Part shown: positions 25,621 to 34,387 of the stretch, in pieces
Layout of the letters: every line of letters begins with the position of its first letter
How positions within the stretch are numbered: position 1 is the stretch's first letter
Assembly: GCF_000166055.1 (NCBI RefSeq)
Contig: NC_014664.1
Coordinates: forward strand, 1,866,001-1,930,000
Length of the DNA: 64,000 bases
Origin: Rhodomicrobium vannielii ATCC 17100
GTDB taxonomy: Bacteria > Pseudomonadota > Alphaproteobacteria > Rhizobiales > Rhodomicrobiaceae
Direction of reading: 5' to 3'
Translations under genes and position numbers: made by a program
The notes under the pieces: model-generated
Database searches by the model: none
The model's input: the letters and a program-made list of their open reading frames with translations, nothing else
What the model was told of the DNA's origin: nothing

Positions 25621-25967
25621 AAGTGGCACTCCGTCGAGGCTCGGTCAAAAATGGCATGACCGAGCAGCCGCGAGCGCCGTCTTCGAGGGAACTCGGTACC
25701 AACTCAGCCATCGATAAACCCGCCCGCAGCGTGTGCTTGCGGACAGAGCGGGGCCCTTTCGCCTGCGCAGGCCGTGACGGTAAAGGATACGTTGCGCGGC
25801 ACCAGGGTTGCCTGCGCGCCTTATCTCACACTTTGGTAAGCGACGCATATGTCGAACTGGTAACAAACGTGATGAGCGGCGTTTTGGGTGGCGTGACGGT
25901 CGCAAGGCCAAGGGCGGCCGTGCCATCATAGCCCTTGCGCGCGGTCGAGGGCTCCGCAGCCGCGGCT
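25621..25967. other. Intergenic region, no supported gene
   Basis: 347 bases between two leftward genes. It probably holds the promoter of the acyl-CoA synthetase/GNAT gene. Overlapping short frames on both strands show no family signature. Confidence 0.45.
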
Positions 25968-26312
25968 TTAGAAGTGGACGTTATTGACGACCCACGAACC
26001 GGCGGCGGCGGTCGCGCCTGCGATGAGGATCGGCGGCAGGGCGCGCATGAAAACCTGAAACAGCGTCATGATCGCCGCGAACGCCTTCTCACCGGCGGCC
26101 AGAAGCTCCCGTGCCGCTTTCGAGACGAAATAGAAGACGATGGCGGAACTTCCGAGCAGGATGATCACCTTGGAGCCGGGCATGTCGCCGAGCTTGTCCC
26201 ACGGCACCGCGAGAATTTGCGTCAGGCACCATTGCCACGCCGAATTTGCGACGCGCGCAATCGCGTAAACGCTATCCTGAATCAGCTGCAGGATCTGGAC
26301 GATGACTTGCAT
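25968..26312 (-). CDS. Hypothetical membrane protein
   Basis: A 114-residue protein with hydrophobic segments at about residues 1-35, 50-65 (VIILLGSSAIVFYFVSKAA) and 80-107 (IMTLFQVFMRALPPILIAGATAAAGSWVV). It ends in VNNVHF. The start at ATG 26312 gives a long amphipathic first helix. No family was recognised, and the short neighbours give no hint of function. Confidence 0.5.
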   Translation of the reverse strand: MQVIVQILQLIQDSVYAIARVANSAWQWCLTQILAVPWDKLGDMPGSKVIILLGSSAIVFYFVSKAARELLAAGEKAFAAIMTLFQVFMRALPPILIAGATAAAGSWVVNNVHF

Positions 26313-26576
26313 AGCTCAAGCTCATGTTGTTTCGGTGTCCCGGAAACGATGTGGATTATGCGCCAATAAGCATGTGGCGAGCTTGCGCGCTCGCGCCGTT
26401 GAAGGCGCGCGACGTGCGGTGTGAGCGCGCAATTTTTGCAGCCGGAAACTCGCGGCCCGATTTGCGGTTTATCCCGTTATCAAAGCAGGAACGCTGACGG
26501 CACAAAGAGTTGACTTCCGTCGGATTTCTTCGAGTCCCATCTTCACAACATGTGGGCGGAGGCGCTACCATAGGGC

Positions 26577-27191
26577 ATGGCAACACGACACGGTCACATC
26601 GGCTGCTTGAAAAGCCACGGTTATCTCGACGGGCAGTTCCTCATTGCGATGCCGTCGACAACGGACTCGCGCTTTCATCGGTCGGTGATCTACGTCTGCG
26701 CCCATTCCGAAGAAGGTGCGATGGGGTTGATCGTCAATCAGCGCGCCTCGCACATCACGATGCCGAAGCTTCTGGAACAGCTCGACATCCCCATGAGCTG
26801 GTCGCGGCCGACTTCCATTCGCATGGACGCCATGGCTGTCCATCTCGGCGGCCCCATCGACATCAGCCGTGGCTTTGTGCTGCACAGCTCGGATTATTTC
26901 GTGGCCGATGCGACGCTTCCGATCAACGGCGGCGTTTGCCTGACGGCGACGGTCGACATCCTGCGCGCCATCGCCAGGGGACGCGGCCCGAACAACGCCA
27001 TTCTGGCCCTTGGCTATGCAGGGTGGGAACCTGGTCAGCTTGAGCGCGAGATCCAGGAAAACGGTTGGCTCAATTGCCCGGCCGATCCGGCCATTATCTT
27101 CGACAGCGATCTCGACACGAAATATCACCGCGCGATGGAGAGTATCGGCATCGATCCCTCGCATCTCGTTTGCGCCGCTGGGCGCGCGTAA
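26577..27191 (+). CDS. YqgE/AlgH family protein (UPF0301)
   Basis: A 204-residue protein with the family blocks [60 protein letters not shown] and [23 protein letters not shown]. AlgH was linked to alginate control in Pseudomonas, but the biochemical role of the family is not settled. It is convergent with the next gene, with 38 bases between stop codons. Confidence 0.93.
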   Translation: MATRHGHIGCLKSHGYLDGQFLIAMPSTTDSRFHRSVIYVCAHSEEGAMGLIVNQRASHITMPKLLEQLDIPMSWSRPTSIRMDAMAVHLGGPIDISRGFVLHSSDYFVADATLPINGGVCLTATVDILRAIARGRGPNNAILALGYAGWEPGQLEREIQENGWLNCPADPAIIFDSDLDTKYHRAMESIGIDPSHLVCAAGRA

Positions 27192-27203
27192 GGAGCCGGT
27201 TTG

Positions 27204-27236
27204 CCGCGTTTCTCGCACCGCGAGGCGGTTTATTTC
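27204..27236 (+). terminator. Possible terminator of the YqgE gene
   Basis: CTCGC-ACC-GCGAG (27212-27224), extended by CCGC/GCGG across a bulge, is followed by TTTATTTC. It falls between two convergent genes. Confidence 0.4.
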
Positions 27237-28825
27237 AATGCGTTTTCGTCGCTCGAACCGGTTTCGGTCGAAAAAGCCCTCGAGTCGAGTTCCCGCACGA
27301 TGGCTGCGGCACACGCGCCCCTTTCACCGCTCGCGTCGACGCGAAGCCAATCGGCCGGCGGTTCGATCGTCCGCAACTGATATTCGACCACCGCGGTGTC
27401 CGCGTCGGAAGCATCGCCCTCGCGCGCGATGACGCGCTCGCGCAGGATGTCGGGTCCGGCGTCAAGCCACACGCCGAGGAACCCGGCGCCGGCCCGCTGC
27501 GCGACTTCATGAAGCCGACTGCGCTGGATCGCTTCCGGGAATACCGCGTCCAGGATGACCGAATGCCCGCTGTCGAGCGCAACTTCCGCCTTCTTGATGA
27601 CGCGGCGATAGACTTCATCGCGGCTTTCCGAAGTGTAAGTTGCGCGCGGCAGGCGATGCGTGAGTTGAACGCCATGCATGCTCTTGCGCTCGACGTCCGT
27701 GCGGATATGAAGCGCACCGGGAGCCGCGCCGATGAAGGGCGCCGCCTCGCGGGCGACCGTCGTCTTTCCCGTGCCCGACAGCCCGCCGATTGCGACAAGT
27801 CTCGGCTGGCCCGGCGAGATAACGGCGGCTGCGAAGGCGGCGTATTCGCGCACCTCACGCAAAAGCCGGTCGTGATCGCTCGGGGCGCAAACCGCCAGCG
27901 CGTGAATACCCGTCATCGCGCGGATGGCCGAACGAAATGACAGGAACAGCGGAAGCAGCGCGAGCCCCTTCACCTCGCTGATCGCCGCCATTTCGAGGTA
28001 ATGGTTGAGGATGATATTCGCCTGAAGCTTCAGCCCGCGTTGCCACAGGTCCATCAGCAGAAAGGCCAGATCGTAGAGCACGTCGATGGTCGAAAGCCGG
28101 TCGTCGAATTCGAGCGCGTCGAACAACGTCGGCTTCCCGTCCCATAGCACGATGTTCTTGAGATGCAGGTCGCCATGGCAACGCCGCACGAAGCCCTCGC
28201 GCTGCCGCGCTTCAAGAAATGCGAAATTTTCGTCGAGTTCGCGTCGCAGTTTCGCAATGTAGGGGCAGACTTGCAACCCCTGCGATTGCGCCCCCGGACC
28301 GCATAGCGTCGCCTCCAGCGTATCGGCGACGCCGCGCAGCGACCGTGCGAAGCCCGAGTTCGTCACAACGGAGGCGTGGCGGTGGAAGTGCTCGACGGTG
28401 TTGGCGAGATCGACGGCAATTGCGCGATCGAAGCGGCCATCGCGGGCCAGCGCATCGAGCAGGAGCGTCTGATCGAAACGGCGCATGACCAGCACCCAGT
28501 CGACCGTTTCACCGGGACCGCCAAGCGCCAGCGCGCCATTCTCGCGCCGCGTCACAGGCTGGATCGACAGGTAAAGCTCGGGCGACGCATGGGAGTTGAT
28601 GCCGAATTCGCGCGAGATGATGGCATGGCGCTTTTCGAGCGTCGAGAAGTCGAGATAGGGGAGCTTCACCGCGCGCTTGAGCTTGTAGGCGCGATCCCCG
28701 GCAAGAAAAACGATGGCTCCATGGGTTTCAACCCGCTCAACCTCGGAAACACCGTAGGTTTCGGGCTCGCAAAGAAAGGCGATGACGGCTGCCTGACCGG
28801 CGCTTTCCGCGTTGCCGTGGTGCAT
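27230..28825 (-). CDS. Fusion of APH-like kinase and P-loop (AAA_33) kinase domains
   Basis: A protein of about 531 residues. The N-terminal half resembles aminoglycoside/choline-type phosphotransferases, with the Brenner-like motif RCHGDLHLKNIVLWDGKPTLFDALEFDD. The C-terminal half is a P-loop kinase-like domain with Walker A GGLSGTGKTT and the segment HIRTDVERKSMHGV. This two-domain type is widespread in proteobacteria; substrates are not known, and drug resistance should not be inferred. ATG 28825 is used. A TTG at 28858 with GGAG just upstream would add 11 residues. Confidence 0.82.
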   Translation of the reverse strand: MHHGNAESAGQAAVIAFLCEPETYGVSEVERVETHGAIVFLAGDRAYKLKRAVKLPYLDFSTLEKRHAIISREFGINSHASPELYLSIQPVTRRENGALALGGPGETVDWVLVMRRFDQTLLLDALARDGRFDRAIAVDLANTVEHFHRHASVVTNSGFARSLRGVADTLEATLCGPGAQSQGLQVCPYIAKLRRELDENFAFLEARQREGFVRRCHGDLHLKNIVLWDGKPTLFDALEFDDRLSTIDVLYDLAFLLMDLWQRGLKLQANIILNHYLEMAAISEVKGLALLPLFLSFRSAIRAMTGIHALAVCAPSDHDRLLREVREYAAFAAAVISPGQPRLVAIGGLSGTGKTTVAREAAPFIGAAPGALHIRTDVERKSMHGVQLTHRLPRATYTSESRDEVYRRVIKKAEVALDSGHSVILDAVFPEAIQRSRLHEVAQRAGAGFLGVWLDAGPDILRERVIAREGDASDADTAVVEYQLRTIEPPADWLRVDASGERGACAAAIVRELDSRAFSTETGSSDENALK

Positions 28826-28961
28826 GGAGTTCGACAAGGAGGATCGGCTCCCTTTCAATGACTCCGGCCATCATCTTCGCGTTCACTCCCTCGCGCAACG
28901 GGAATTGCTCGCCGGATGCGCGGCGTTTTCCCGGCGGCGGCGAAGATGTCGCCCCTCCGGC

Positions 28962-28992
28962 AAAAAAGAAAGGCCCCCTTGGTGGGGGCCTT
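28962..28992 (-). terminator. Strong terminator of the outer-membrane barrel gene
   Basis: On the minus strand GGCCCCC-ACCAA-GGGGGCC is followed by TTTCTTTTTT, about 25 bases after the stop codon of the barrel gene. Stem, loop and T-run are all canonical. Confidence 0.88.
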
Positions 28993-29016
28993 CGTTTCGG
29001 CGGTAAGGGTACCAGC

Positions 29017-29883
29017 CTACTTGAGCGGCGTGTAGACCGGCGCCTGCGAGAGCTTGTAGTTGACGCCGAGCTTGACGGTGTCGACGGTGAAGCTGTCCTT
29101 GAACAGACGCCAGTTGTTGTAATCGACGTCCCAGTCGTTCCAACGACGGTTGTTATTGTTGTCGAGTTCGAAGTCGTAGTGCAGGTACTCGACCTTGACC
29201 GACCAGTTCGGATTCAGCAGGAATTCGAGACCGCCGCCGATCGTCCAGCCGGTGAGCGTGTCATCGTAGGTGTGGCTGGAGGTATAAGTACCATTAGGAT
29301 CATCATCGATAGAAACAACAGTCCTGACCTTAAGCTCCGGCTGAATCCAGGCAAAACCGCCCTTGGCATAGAGCAACGTGTTGCCCCAAGCGTAACCCAG
29401 GCGTCCCGTCACGTCGCCATAGAAGCCGCCCTCTGACTTAACGTTGACTACGGCGGTGCTGTAGGCGCTAGAAAAAGTGACGTCGTTGTAGGTCGTCGCA
29501 AGGAACGTGCGCTCGTTGTCGCTGCCGAGACCGCCGATGTCGACTTCGATACCGAGAACGAAGTTACCGCCGGTCTGCCAGTTATAACCGAACTGACCAC
29601 CACCGAAGGCGCTCTGGTCGTTCAGATTTTTGCCGCCGAAGGTTGCAAAGCTGAGATCGCTGTCGTCGTAGCCGTCCCAGTACTCGTTCTTGCGCGTCTC
29701 AAGCTGAGTCCAGGCCGCGCCGAGATGACCACCGAAGTAGAACCCGGTCCATGTCGGAGGGACGACGATAATCGGAGCGTCCTTCATGCTGGGTGTGTAG
29801 ATGTCGGCAGCGTTGGCCTGGGCAGCGATTGCAAGCGTGCCGAGGGCCACAGTGCTGGCCAGTGCGAATTTCGTGAGAGTCAT
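29017..29883 (-). CDS. Outer membrane beta-barrel protein (Omp25/Omp31-like)
   Basis: A 288-residue protein with a signal peptide (TLTKFALASTVALGTLAIAAQANA) and the usual mature start DIYTPSMKDAP followed by WTGFYFGGHLGAAWTQ. Further strands include FGGGQFGYNWQTGGNFVLGIEVDIGGLG, GRLGYAWGNTLLYAKGGFAW and GWTIGGGLEFLLNPNWSVKVEYLHYDF, which are typical of eight-stranded opacity-type barrels in Hyphomicrobiales. An AGGAGAG ribosome site lies upstream and a strong terminator downstream, as expected for an abundant protein. The codon use appears more biased than in the neighbours. It likely gives structural support or a small pore in the outer membrane. Confidence 0.88.
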   Translation of the reverse strand: MTLTKFALASTVALGTLAIAAQANAADIYTPSMKDAPIIVVPPTWTGFYFGGHLGAAWTQLETRKNEYWDGYDDSDLSFATFGGKNLNDQSAFGGGQFGYNWQTGGNFVLGIEVDIGGLGSDNERTFLATTYNDVTFSSAYSTAVVNVKSEGGFYGDVTGRLGYAWGNTLLYAKGGFAWIQPELKVRTVVSIDDDPNGTYTSSHTYDDTLTGWTIGGGLEFLLNPNWSVKVEYLHYDFELDNNNNRRWNDWDVDYNNWRLFKDSFTVDTVKLGVNYKLSQAPVYTPLK

Positions 29884-30220
29884 GTCTCTCCTCTTTCCCC
29901 GCGAGTTGTAACGTCATATATGAACTCAACTGGGAATTGTGATCGCACGACCTTTTTCTAAACTCAAGGTTGTCTAGTATTGCAGGCGCACTTTTTCAGA
30001 GCCGCCAAGATGGGGCATCCTCGAAACATCAACGATTTCAATGGTACATCGGCCGGTGTGACAAAAATCTGTTGAAAAACTGCAACAGTTTTCGCAACCA
30101 CCACAACTTGAGATAGGTTGTATAGTGCCTTGATTGCGGGCGCGGCGGCTAGTCGAGGGACGAATCGCCCCTCAACTTTCGAGTCGCCGGCTCACAATTA
30201 TTGAAGGAAACGTGCCGTTT
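29884..30220. other. Intergenic region gshA-outer membrane barrel, promoter region
   Basis: 337 bases, AT-rich near 29900-30120. It should hold the promoter of the leftward barrel gene. An imperfect hairpin (GTCGAGGG 30152-30159 with CCCTCAAC 30169-30176) lies after gshA. No gene supported. Confidence 0.45.
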
Positions 30221-31597
30221 TCAGTAGGCGTTCTCGGTAAAGACCGGGCGCACGTCGCCACCCCATTCGAGATGATAGCGCCGGAGCAGGACATCCGCCT
30301 GCGTGAGTCCGCTTTCCAGAATGTCGTGAAGCGGATTCAGGAAGGAGCTCTCGTCCTTGAACCCGTGCTCGCGAGCGCGCGAGGCGAGGCCCGCTTCGGC
30401 GATTGCGACCGTGGCGCTGGCCAGATCGCGCACCGTGCCGCGGCGAAATGGCGTGGCAAGGCCGAGGCGCGGAACGTCGTCGCGGAGTTGCTGACGCTCT
30501 TCGTCCGTCCAGTCCTTCACGAGATCCCACGCCGCATCGAGCGCGGACTGATCGTACAGGAGTCCGGCCCAGAGCGCGGGAAGAACGCAGAGCGTCGCGT
30601 GCCAGGGGCCGCTGTCGGCGCCGCGCATTTCGAGGAAGCGCTTGAGGCGAACCTCGGGAAAGATCGTGGTGAGGTGGTCGGCCCAGTCTTCGATGGTGGG
30701 CTTTTCGCCGGGCAATTGCGGCAGCTTCCCTTCGAGGAAGGCGCGGAACGATTGGCCCGTCGCGTCGACATATTTGTGATCGCGCCGCACGAAGTACATC
30801 GGCACGTCGAGTGCGTAATCGACGTAGCGCTCGTAGCCCATGCCGTCCTCGAACGCGAAGGGCAGCATGCCCGCTCGCGCATTGTCCGTGTCGAGCCAGA
30901 CGGCGCTGCGGAAGCTCAGATAGCCGTTGGGCTTGCCTTCCGTGAACGGGGAATTGGCGAAAAGCGCCGTCGCGATGGGCTGAAGCGCGAGCGAGACGCG
31001 CATCTTCTTGACCATGTCCGCTTCGCTCGCGAAGTCGAGGTTCACCTGCACGGTGGCAGTGCGGTACATCATGTCGAGGCCGTAACGACCGACCTTCGGC
31101 ATGTAATCGGTCATGATCTTGTACCGGCTCTTCGGCATGCGCGGCGTTTCGGCGATGGTCCACAGCGGCGAAAAGCCGAGCGCGAGGAAAGAGATGCCGA
31201 GCGGGTCGGCGATTTCCTGCACCTGATCGAGATGCCGACCGACTTCCTCGCAGGTTTCGAACAGCGTCCTCAAGGGCGCACCGGAAAGCTCGAACTGTCC
31301 GCCCGGTTCCAGCGTGATGGAGCCGCCGGAACAATTGGCGGGCGCTTCGAGCGCGATCACTTTTTCGAGATCGTACACCGGCTGCCAGCCGAAACGTGCC
31401 GCGAGGCCTTGAAGAAGCGCCGAAATTCCCGCGTCGCCTTCGTAGGGCACCGGCCGCAACGTGTCCCGATAGAAGGGAATCTTTTCGTGCTCGGAGCCGA
31501 TGCGCCAGTCGGCCTTCGGCTTTTCGCCTTTGGCGATTTCCGCCACAAGTTCGTCGCGGCTTTCGATCGAAGGCGCTTTATCGTTGTTCGCTAACAT
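30221..31597 (-). CDS. gshA: Glutamate-cysteine ligase, plant/alphaproteobacterial type
   Basis: A 458-residue enzyme making gamma-glutamylcysteine, the first step of glutathione synthesis. The family blocks are WRIGSEHEKIPFY, EAPANCSGGSITLEPGGQFELSGAPL, HLDQVQEIADPLGISFLALGFSP, MPKSRYKIMTDYMP and MYRTATVQVNLDF. This is the GshA-2 class shared by alphaproteobacteria and plants, not the E. coli class. The ATG at 31597 has AGGG upstream; the frame extends to 31639. It follows rsmE by 66 bases on the same strand and is probably cotranscribed with it. Confidence 0.95.
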   Translation of the reverse strand: MLANNDKAPSIESRDELVAEIAKGEKPKADWRIGSEHEKIPFYRDTLRPVPYEGDAGISALLQGLAARFGWQPVYDLEKVIALEAPANCSGGSITLEPGGQFELSGAPLRTLFETCEEVGRHLDQVQEIADPLGISFLALGFSPLWTIAETPRMPKSRYKIMTDYMPKVGRYGLDMMYRTATVQVNLDFASEADMVKKMRVSLALQPIATALFANSPFTEGKPNGYLSFRSAVWLDTDNARAGMLPFAFEDGMGYERYVDYALDVPMYFVRRDHKYVDATGQSFRAFLEGKLPQLPGEKPTIEDWADHLTTIFPEVRLKRFLEMRGADSGPWHATLCVLPALWAGLLYDQSALDAAWDLVKDWTDEERQQLRDDVPRLGLATPFRRGTVRDLASATVAIAEAGLASRAREHGFKDESSFLNPLHDILESGLTQADVLLRRYHLEWGGDVRPVFTENAY

Positions 31598-31663
31598 GAG
31601 AGGCCCTGTCGCCGCCTGAGTTTGGATGTTTGGCGACACTATAGTGACTCGTACGACGTTTTT

Positions 31664-32392
31664 TCAACGCCGCCAGTCTCCCACCGTCACATTAAGCAAT
31701 GCGAGCACGGCGACGGCAGCCGTGTCCGCACGCATGATGCGCGGACCGAGCGAAATCGGGCAAACGAAACTCCGCGAAAGGAGATCGGCGCGCTCGTTTT
31801 CCGAAAACCCGCCTTCCGGCCCAATAAGCGCCGTCACCTTCCTGCCCGAGAGCGCCGAAAGCGCGTCGAGCGGCGAGGCAACCTCCGCGCGTTCGTCGCA
31901 GAACACCAGCGCGCGATCCTTGTCGAACGCCTGAAGGAACGCCGCAAACTTCACCGGCGCCTTGATCTCCGGCAGGGTGAGCACGCCGCATTGCTCCGCC
32001 GCCTCGATGGCGTTCGCTTTCATCCGGTCCGCGCCGAGGCGAGGCACCGCCGTGTGCTGGGTGATAACCGGCTGCAAAAGCGATGCGCCCATCTCCACGG
32101 CCTTCTGCACCATATAATCGAGCCGCGCCTGTTTCAGCGGCGCAAACGCATAATGAATGCCGGTCGGCGCGGTCTGTTCGCGCACCTTCTCCATGAGGCG
32201 AATCGTGCAGGCGCTTTTCCTTGCCTTGACGATCTTGGCGCGCCATTCTCCGCTCGTACCGTCGAACGTCAGAACTTCCGCTCCCTCCGACAGGCGCAAG
32301 ACGTTCAGCAGGTAGTGAGCCTGCGCGGTATCCAGCGCGATCTCCCCGTCGGGGTCGAGTTTGTTTGCGACAAAAATCCGTTGCATGGCCAT
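31664..32392 (-). CDS. rsmE: 16S rRNA (uracil-1498-N3) methyltransferase RsmE
   Basis: A 242-residue SPOUT methyltransferase. The N-terminal PUA-like part (RIFVANKLDPDGEIALDTAQAHYLLNVLRLSEGAEVLTFDGTSGEW) is followed by the knotted domain with LIGPEGGFSENE and LGPRIMRADTA, the SAM-binding signatures of RsmE. It modifies U1498 of 16S rRNA. The gene diverges from ubiA with about 110 bases between starts, and gshA follows it. Two ATGs (32392 and 32386) are possible starts. Confidence 0.94.
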   Translation of the reverse strand: MAMQRIFVANKLDPDGEIALDTAQAHYLLNVLRLSEGAEVLTFDGTSGEWRAKIVKARKSACTIRLMEKVREQTAPTGIHYAFAPLKQARLDYMVQKAVEMGASLLQPVITQHTAVPRLGADRMKANAIEAAEQCGVLTLPEIKAPVKFAAFLQAFDKDRALVFCDERAEVASPLDALSALSGRKVTALIGPEGGFSENERADLLSRSFVCPISLGPRIMRADTAAVAVLALLNVTVGDWRR

Positions 32393-32502
32393 GGCGTTGA
32401 ACAGTGCTGTTTGGGTAATGTGCAGGACACGGGCTGAAACTTAGCATAGGATTTGCAGCAATTTCGCGCGACGGAGAAAAATCGGCTGGGAACGAGGATT
32501 CG

Positions 32503-33498
32503 ATGCCAACGACATGGCCTGAAACGGGAAGCAAGGTAAGCGCGGGCGCATCTCCCGCCGAGACGATTCCCGATGCGCCAAACCGCAATATTGTCGACCG
32601 TCTGGCGCCCGAGAGCCTCAAGCCCTGGCTCCGGCTCATGCGGGCGGACCGGCCCATCGGAGTGTGGCTTCTGTTGTGGCCTTGCTGGTGGTCGGTGGCG
32701 CTGGCGGCCCGCTATCTCAACGACTTCCCCAATTTCGCTTCGACGCTTCCTTACCTCTGGCTGCTCGTGCTTTTTGCCATCGGCTCGTTCGTCATGCGAA
32801 GCGCGGGTTGCGTCTATAATGACATCCTCGACCGCGACATCGACGCGAAAGTGGCGCGAACGCAGAGCCGACCGCTGGCGAGCGGACGCATCTCCGTCAA
32901 GGCGGCGTTCGCCCTGATCCTGGCGCTCTGCCTCGTTGGCCTCGCCGTGCTGATCCAGTTCAATGTCTTCGCCATCGCGCTCGGTTTCGCGTCCGTCGGC
33001 ATCGTGCTCATCTATCCCTTGATGAAGCGCGTCACCTTCTGGCCGCAAGCTGTGCTGGGCCTCGCCTTCTCGTGGGGCGCGCTCATGGGCTGGGCGGCCA
33101 TCTTCGGCTCGCTCGGCGTTGCGCCGATCCTGCTTTACGCGGCGGCGGTGGCGTGGACCATCGGTTACGACACGATCTACGCGCATCAGGACAAGGAAGA
33201 CGACGCCGTCATCGGGTTGAAATCAACGGCGCTGCGCTTCGGGAAAAACACGCCCGCGTGGCTCGCGCTCTTCTATGGCATCACCATCGTCGGCATCACG
33301 CTAGCGGGCGTTCTCGTCGGCGCGGGCTATGTCTTTTATGGAGGCATGGCGCTCGCGGCCGGGCACCTCATCTGGCAAATCACGACGCTCGATATGGACA
33401 ACGGGCAGAATTGCCTCGACCGTTTCCGCAGCAATCACCTGTTCGGCGCGATCGTCTTTTTCGCGCTGATCCTCGACATGATCCCGATCCCGGTTTGA
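32503..33498 (+). CDS. ubiA: 4-hydroxybenzoate polyprenyltransferase
   Basis: A 331-residue membrane prenyltransferase of ubiquinone synthesis. The first Asp-rich motif NDILDRDID lies at 106-114 and the second, YAHQDKEDD, near 225; both bind the polyprenyl diphosphate through magnesium. About nine hydrophobic segments are present. The order ubiA/rsmE-gshA is common in Hyphomicrobiales. The CysQ-like gene starts 5 bases downstream. Confidence 0.95.
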   Translation: MPTTWPETGSKVSAGASPAETIPDAPNRNIVDRLAPESLKPWLRLMRADRPIGVWLLLWPCWWSVALAARYLNDFPNFASTLPYLWLLVLFAIGSFVMRSAGCVYNDILDRDIDAKVARTQSRPLASGRISVKAAFALILALCLVGLAVLIQFNVFAIALGFASVGIVLIYPLMKRVTFWPQAVLGLAFSWGALMGWAAIFGSLGVAPILLYAAAVAWTIGYDTIYAHQDKEDDAVIGLKSTALRFGKNTPAWLALFYGITIVGITLAGVLVGAGYVFYGGMALAAGHLIWQITTLDMDNGQNCLDRFRSNHLFGAIVFFALILDMIPIPV

Positions 33499-33503
33499 CA
33501 CAC

Positions 33504-34292
33504 ATGACGTATGACCTCGCACGGGATTTCGAACTGGTCCGTGAGACCGCGCGCGAGGCCGGTGAACTCGCGCTGTCCTATTGGGGCCGGGGCATCCGCG
33601 AGGAAACGAAGGCGGACGGAACGGCGGTCACGGAAGCCGACCGCGCTGTCGACGCGCTCTTCGCGGCGAGGCTTCGCGAGGCACGTCCCGATTACGGCTG
33701 GCTGTCCGAGGAGAGCGCCGAGCATGAGGCGCGGCTTTCGGCGCGGCGCGTTTTCGTTCTCGATCCAATAGACGGCACGCAGTCTTTCATCCACGCAAAG
33801 GATGACTGGACCGTCGCGCTATCGCTCGTCGAGGATGGCGAAGTCATTCTTTCCGCGGTGGTCAATCCCGTTCGCGGTGAATTCTACGAGGCTTACCGCG
33901 GCGGCGGCGCCTTCCTCAACGGCCGCCCGATCGCCGTCAGCACACGCGACACGCTTTCCGGCGCGACGCTCATCGTTTCGCCCTCGCATCTCAAAGGCAG
34001 CCGGTGGAAGCGCCCCTGGCCTGAGGTGCATCCTGTCCACATTTGCTCGATGACCTACCGCCTTTGCCTCGTTGCGAGCGGCGTCGGGGATGCGTCCTTC
34101 GCTCTGCCGCCGAAATGGGAATGGGACGTGGCACCCGGCTCGCTGCTTGTCGCGGAGGCAGGCGGCGTCGTTACGGACGCGAGCGGCGAGAGGTTCCGCT
34201 TCAACAACAAAAGCGCGAAGGTGCCTGGCTATCTCGCGGCCGGACCCCTCCTGCATCCCCTCCTCGCGGAACGCATGGGCGACGCACTTTAG
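33504..34292 (+). CDS. Inositol-monophosphatase family phosphatase (CysQ-like)
   Basis: A 262-residue protein with the metal-binding motifs of the family: EESAEHE (second-site Glu), DPIDGTQSFI and WEWDVAPGSLLVAEAGG. Possible activities are 3'(2'),5'-bisphosphate nucleotidase (CysQ), inositol monophosphatase or histidinol phosphatase; position beside ubiA and waaA fits the CysQ-like annotation common in this order. The ATG at 33504 is chosen because it follows the ubiA stop by 5 bases and gives the normal N-terminus; the open frame further upstream is a shadow of ubiA. Confidence 0.85.
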   Translation: MTYDLARDFELVRETAREAGELALSYWGRGIREETKADGTAVTEADRAVDALFAARLREARPDYGWLSEESAEHEARLSARRVFVLDPIDGTQSFIHAKDDWTVALSLVEDGEVILSAVVNPVRGEFYEAYRGGGAFLNGRPIAVSTRDTLSGATLIVSPSHLKGSRWKRPWPEVHPVHICSMTYRLCLVASGVGDASFALPPKWEWDVAPGSLLVAEAGGVVTDASGERFRFNNKSAKVPGYLAAGPLLHPLLAERMGDAL

Positions 34293-34387
34293 TGCATCTG
34301 CCCAACGGATAAGCAGGGGGAGCCGAAGCTTAGGGCTTTCATGCTGCGATCCTTTGGGCTAACACCGTCCTTGCCTTCAGGACATAC

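Noticed and set aside
27230-28825. Aminoglycoside resistance gene
   Set aside because: The APH-like motif occurs in a widespread two-domain kinase family of unknown substrate; no resistance-specific features were seen.
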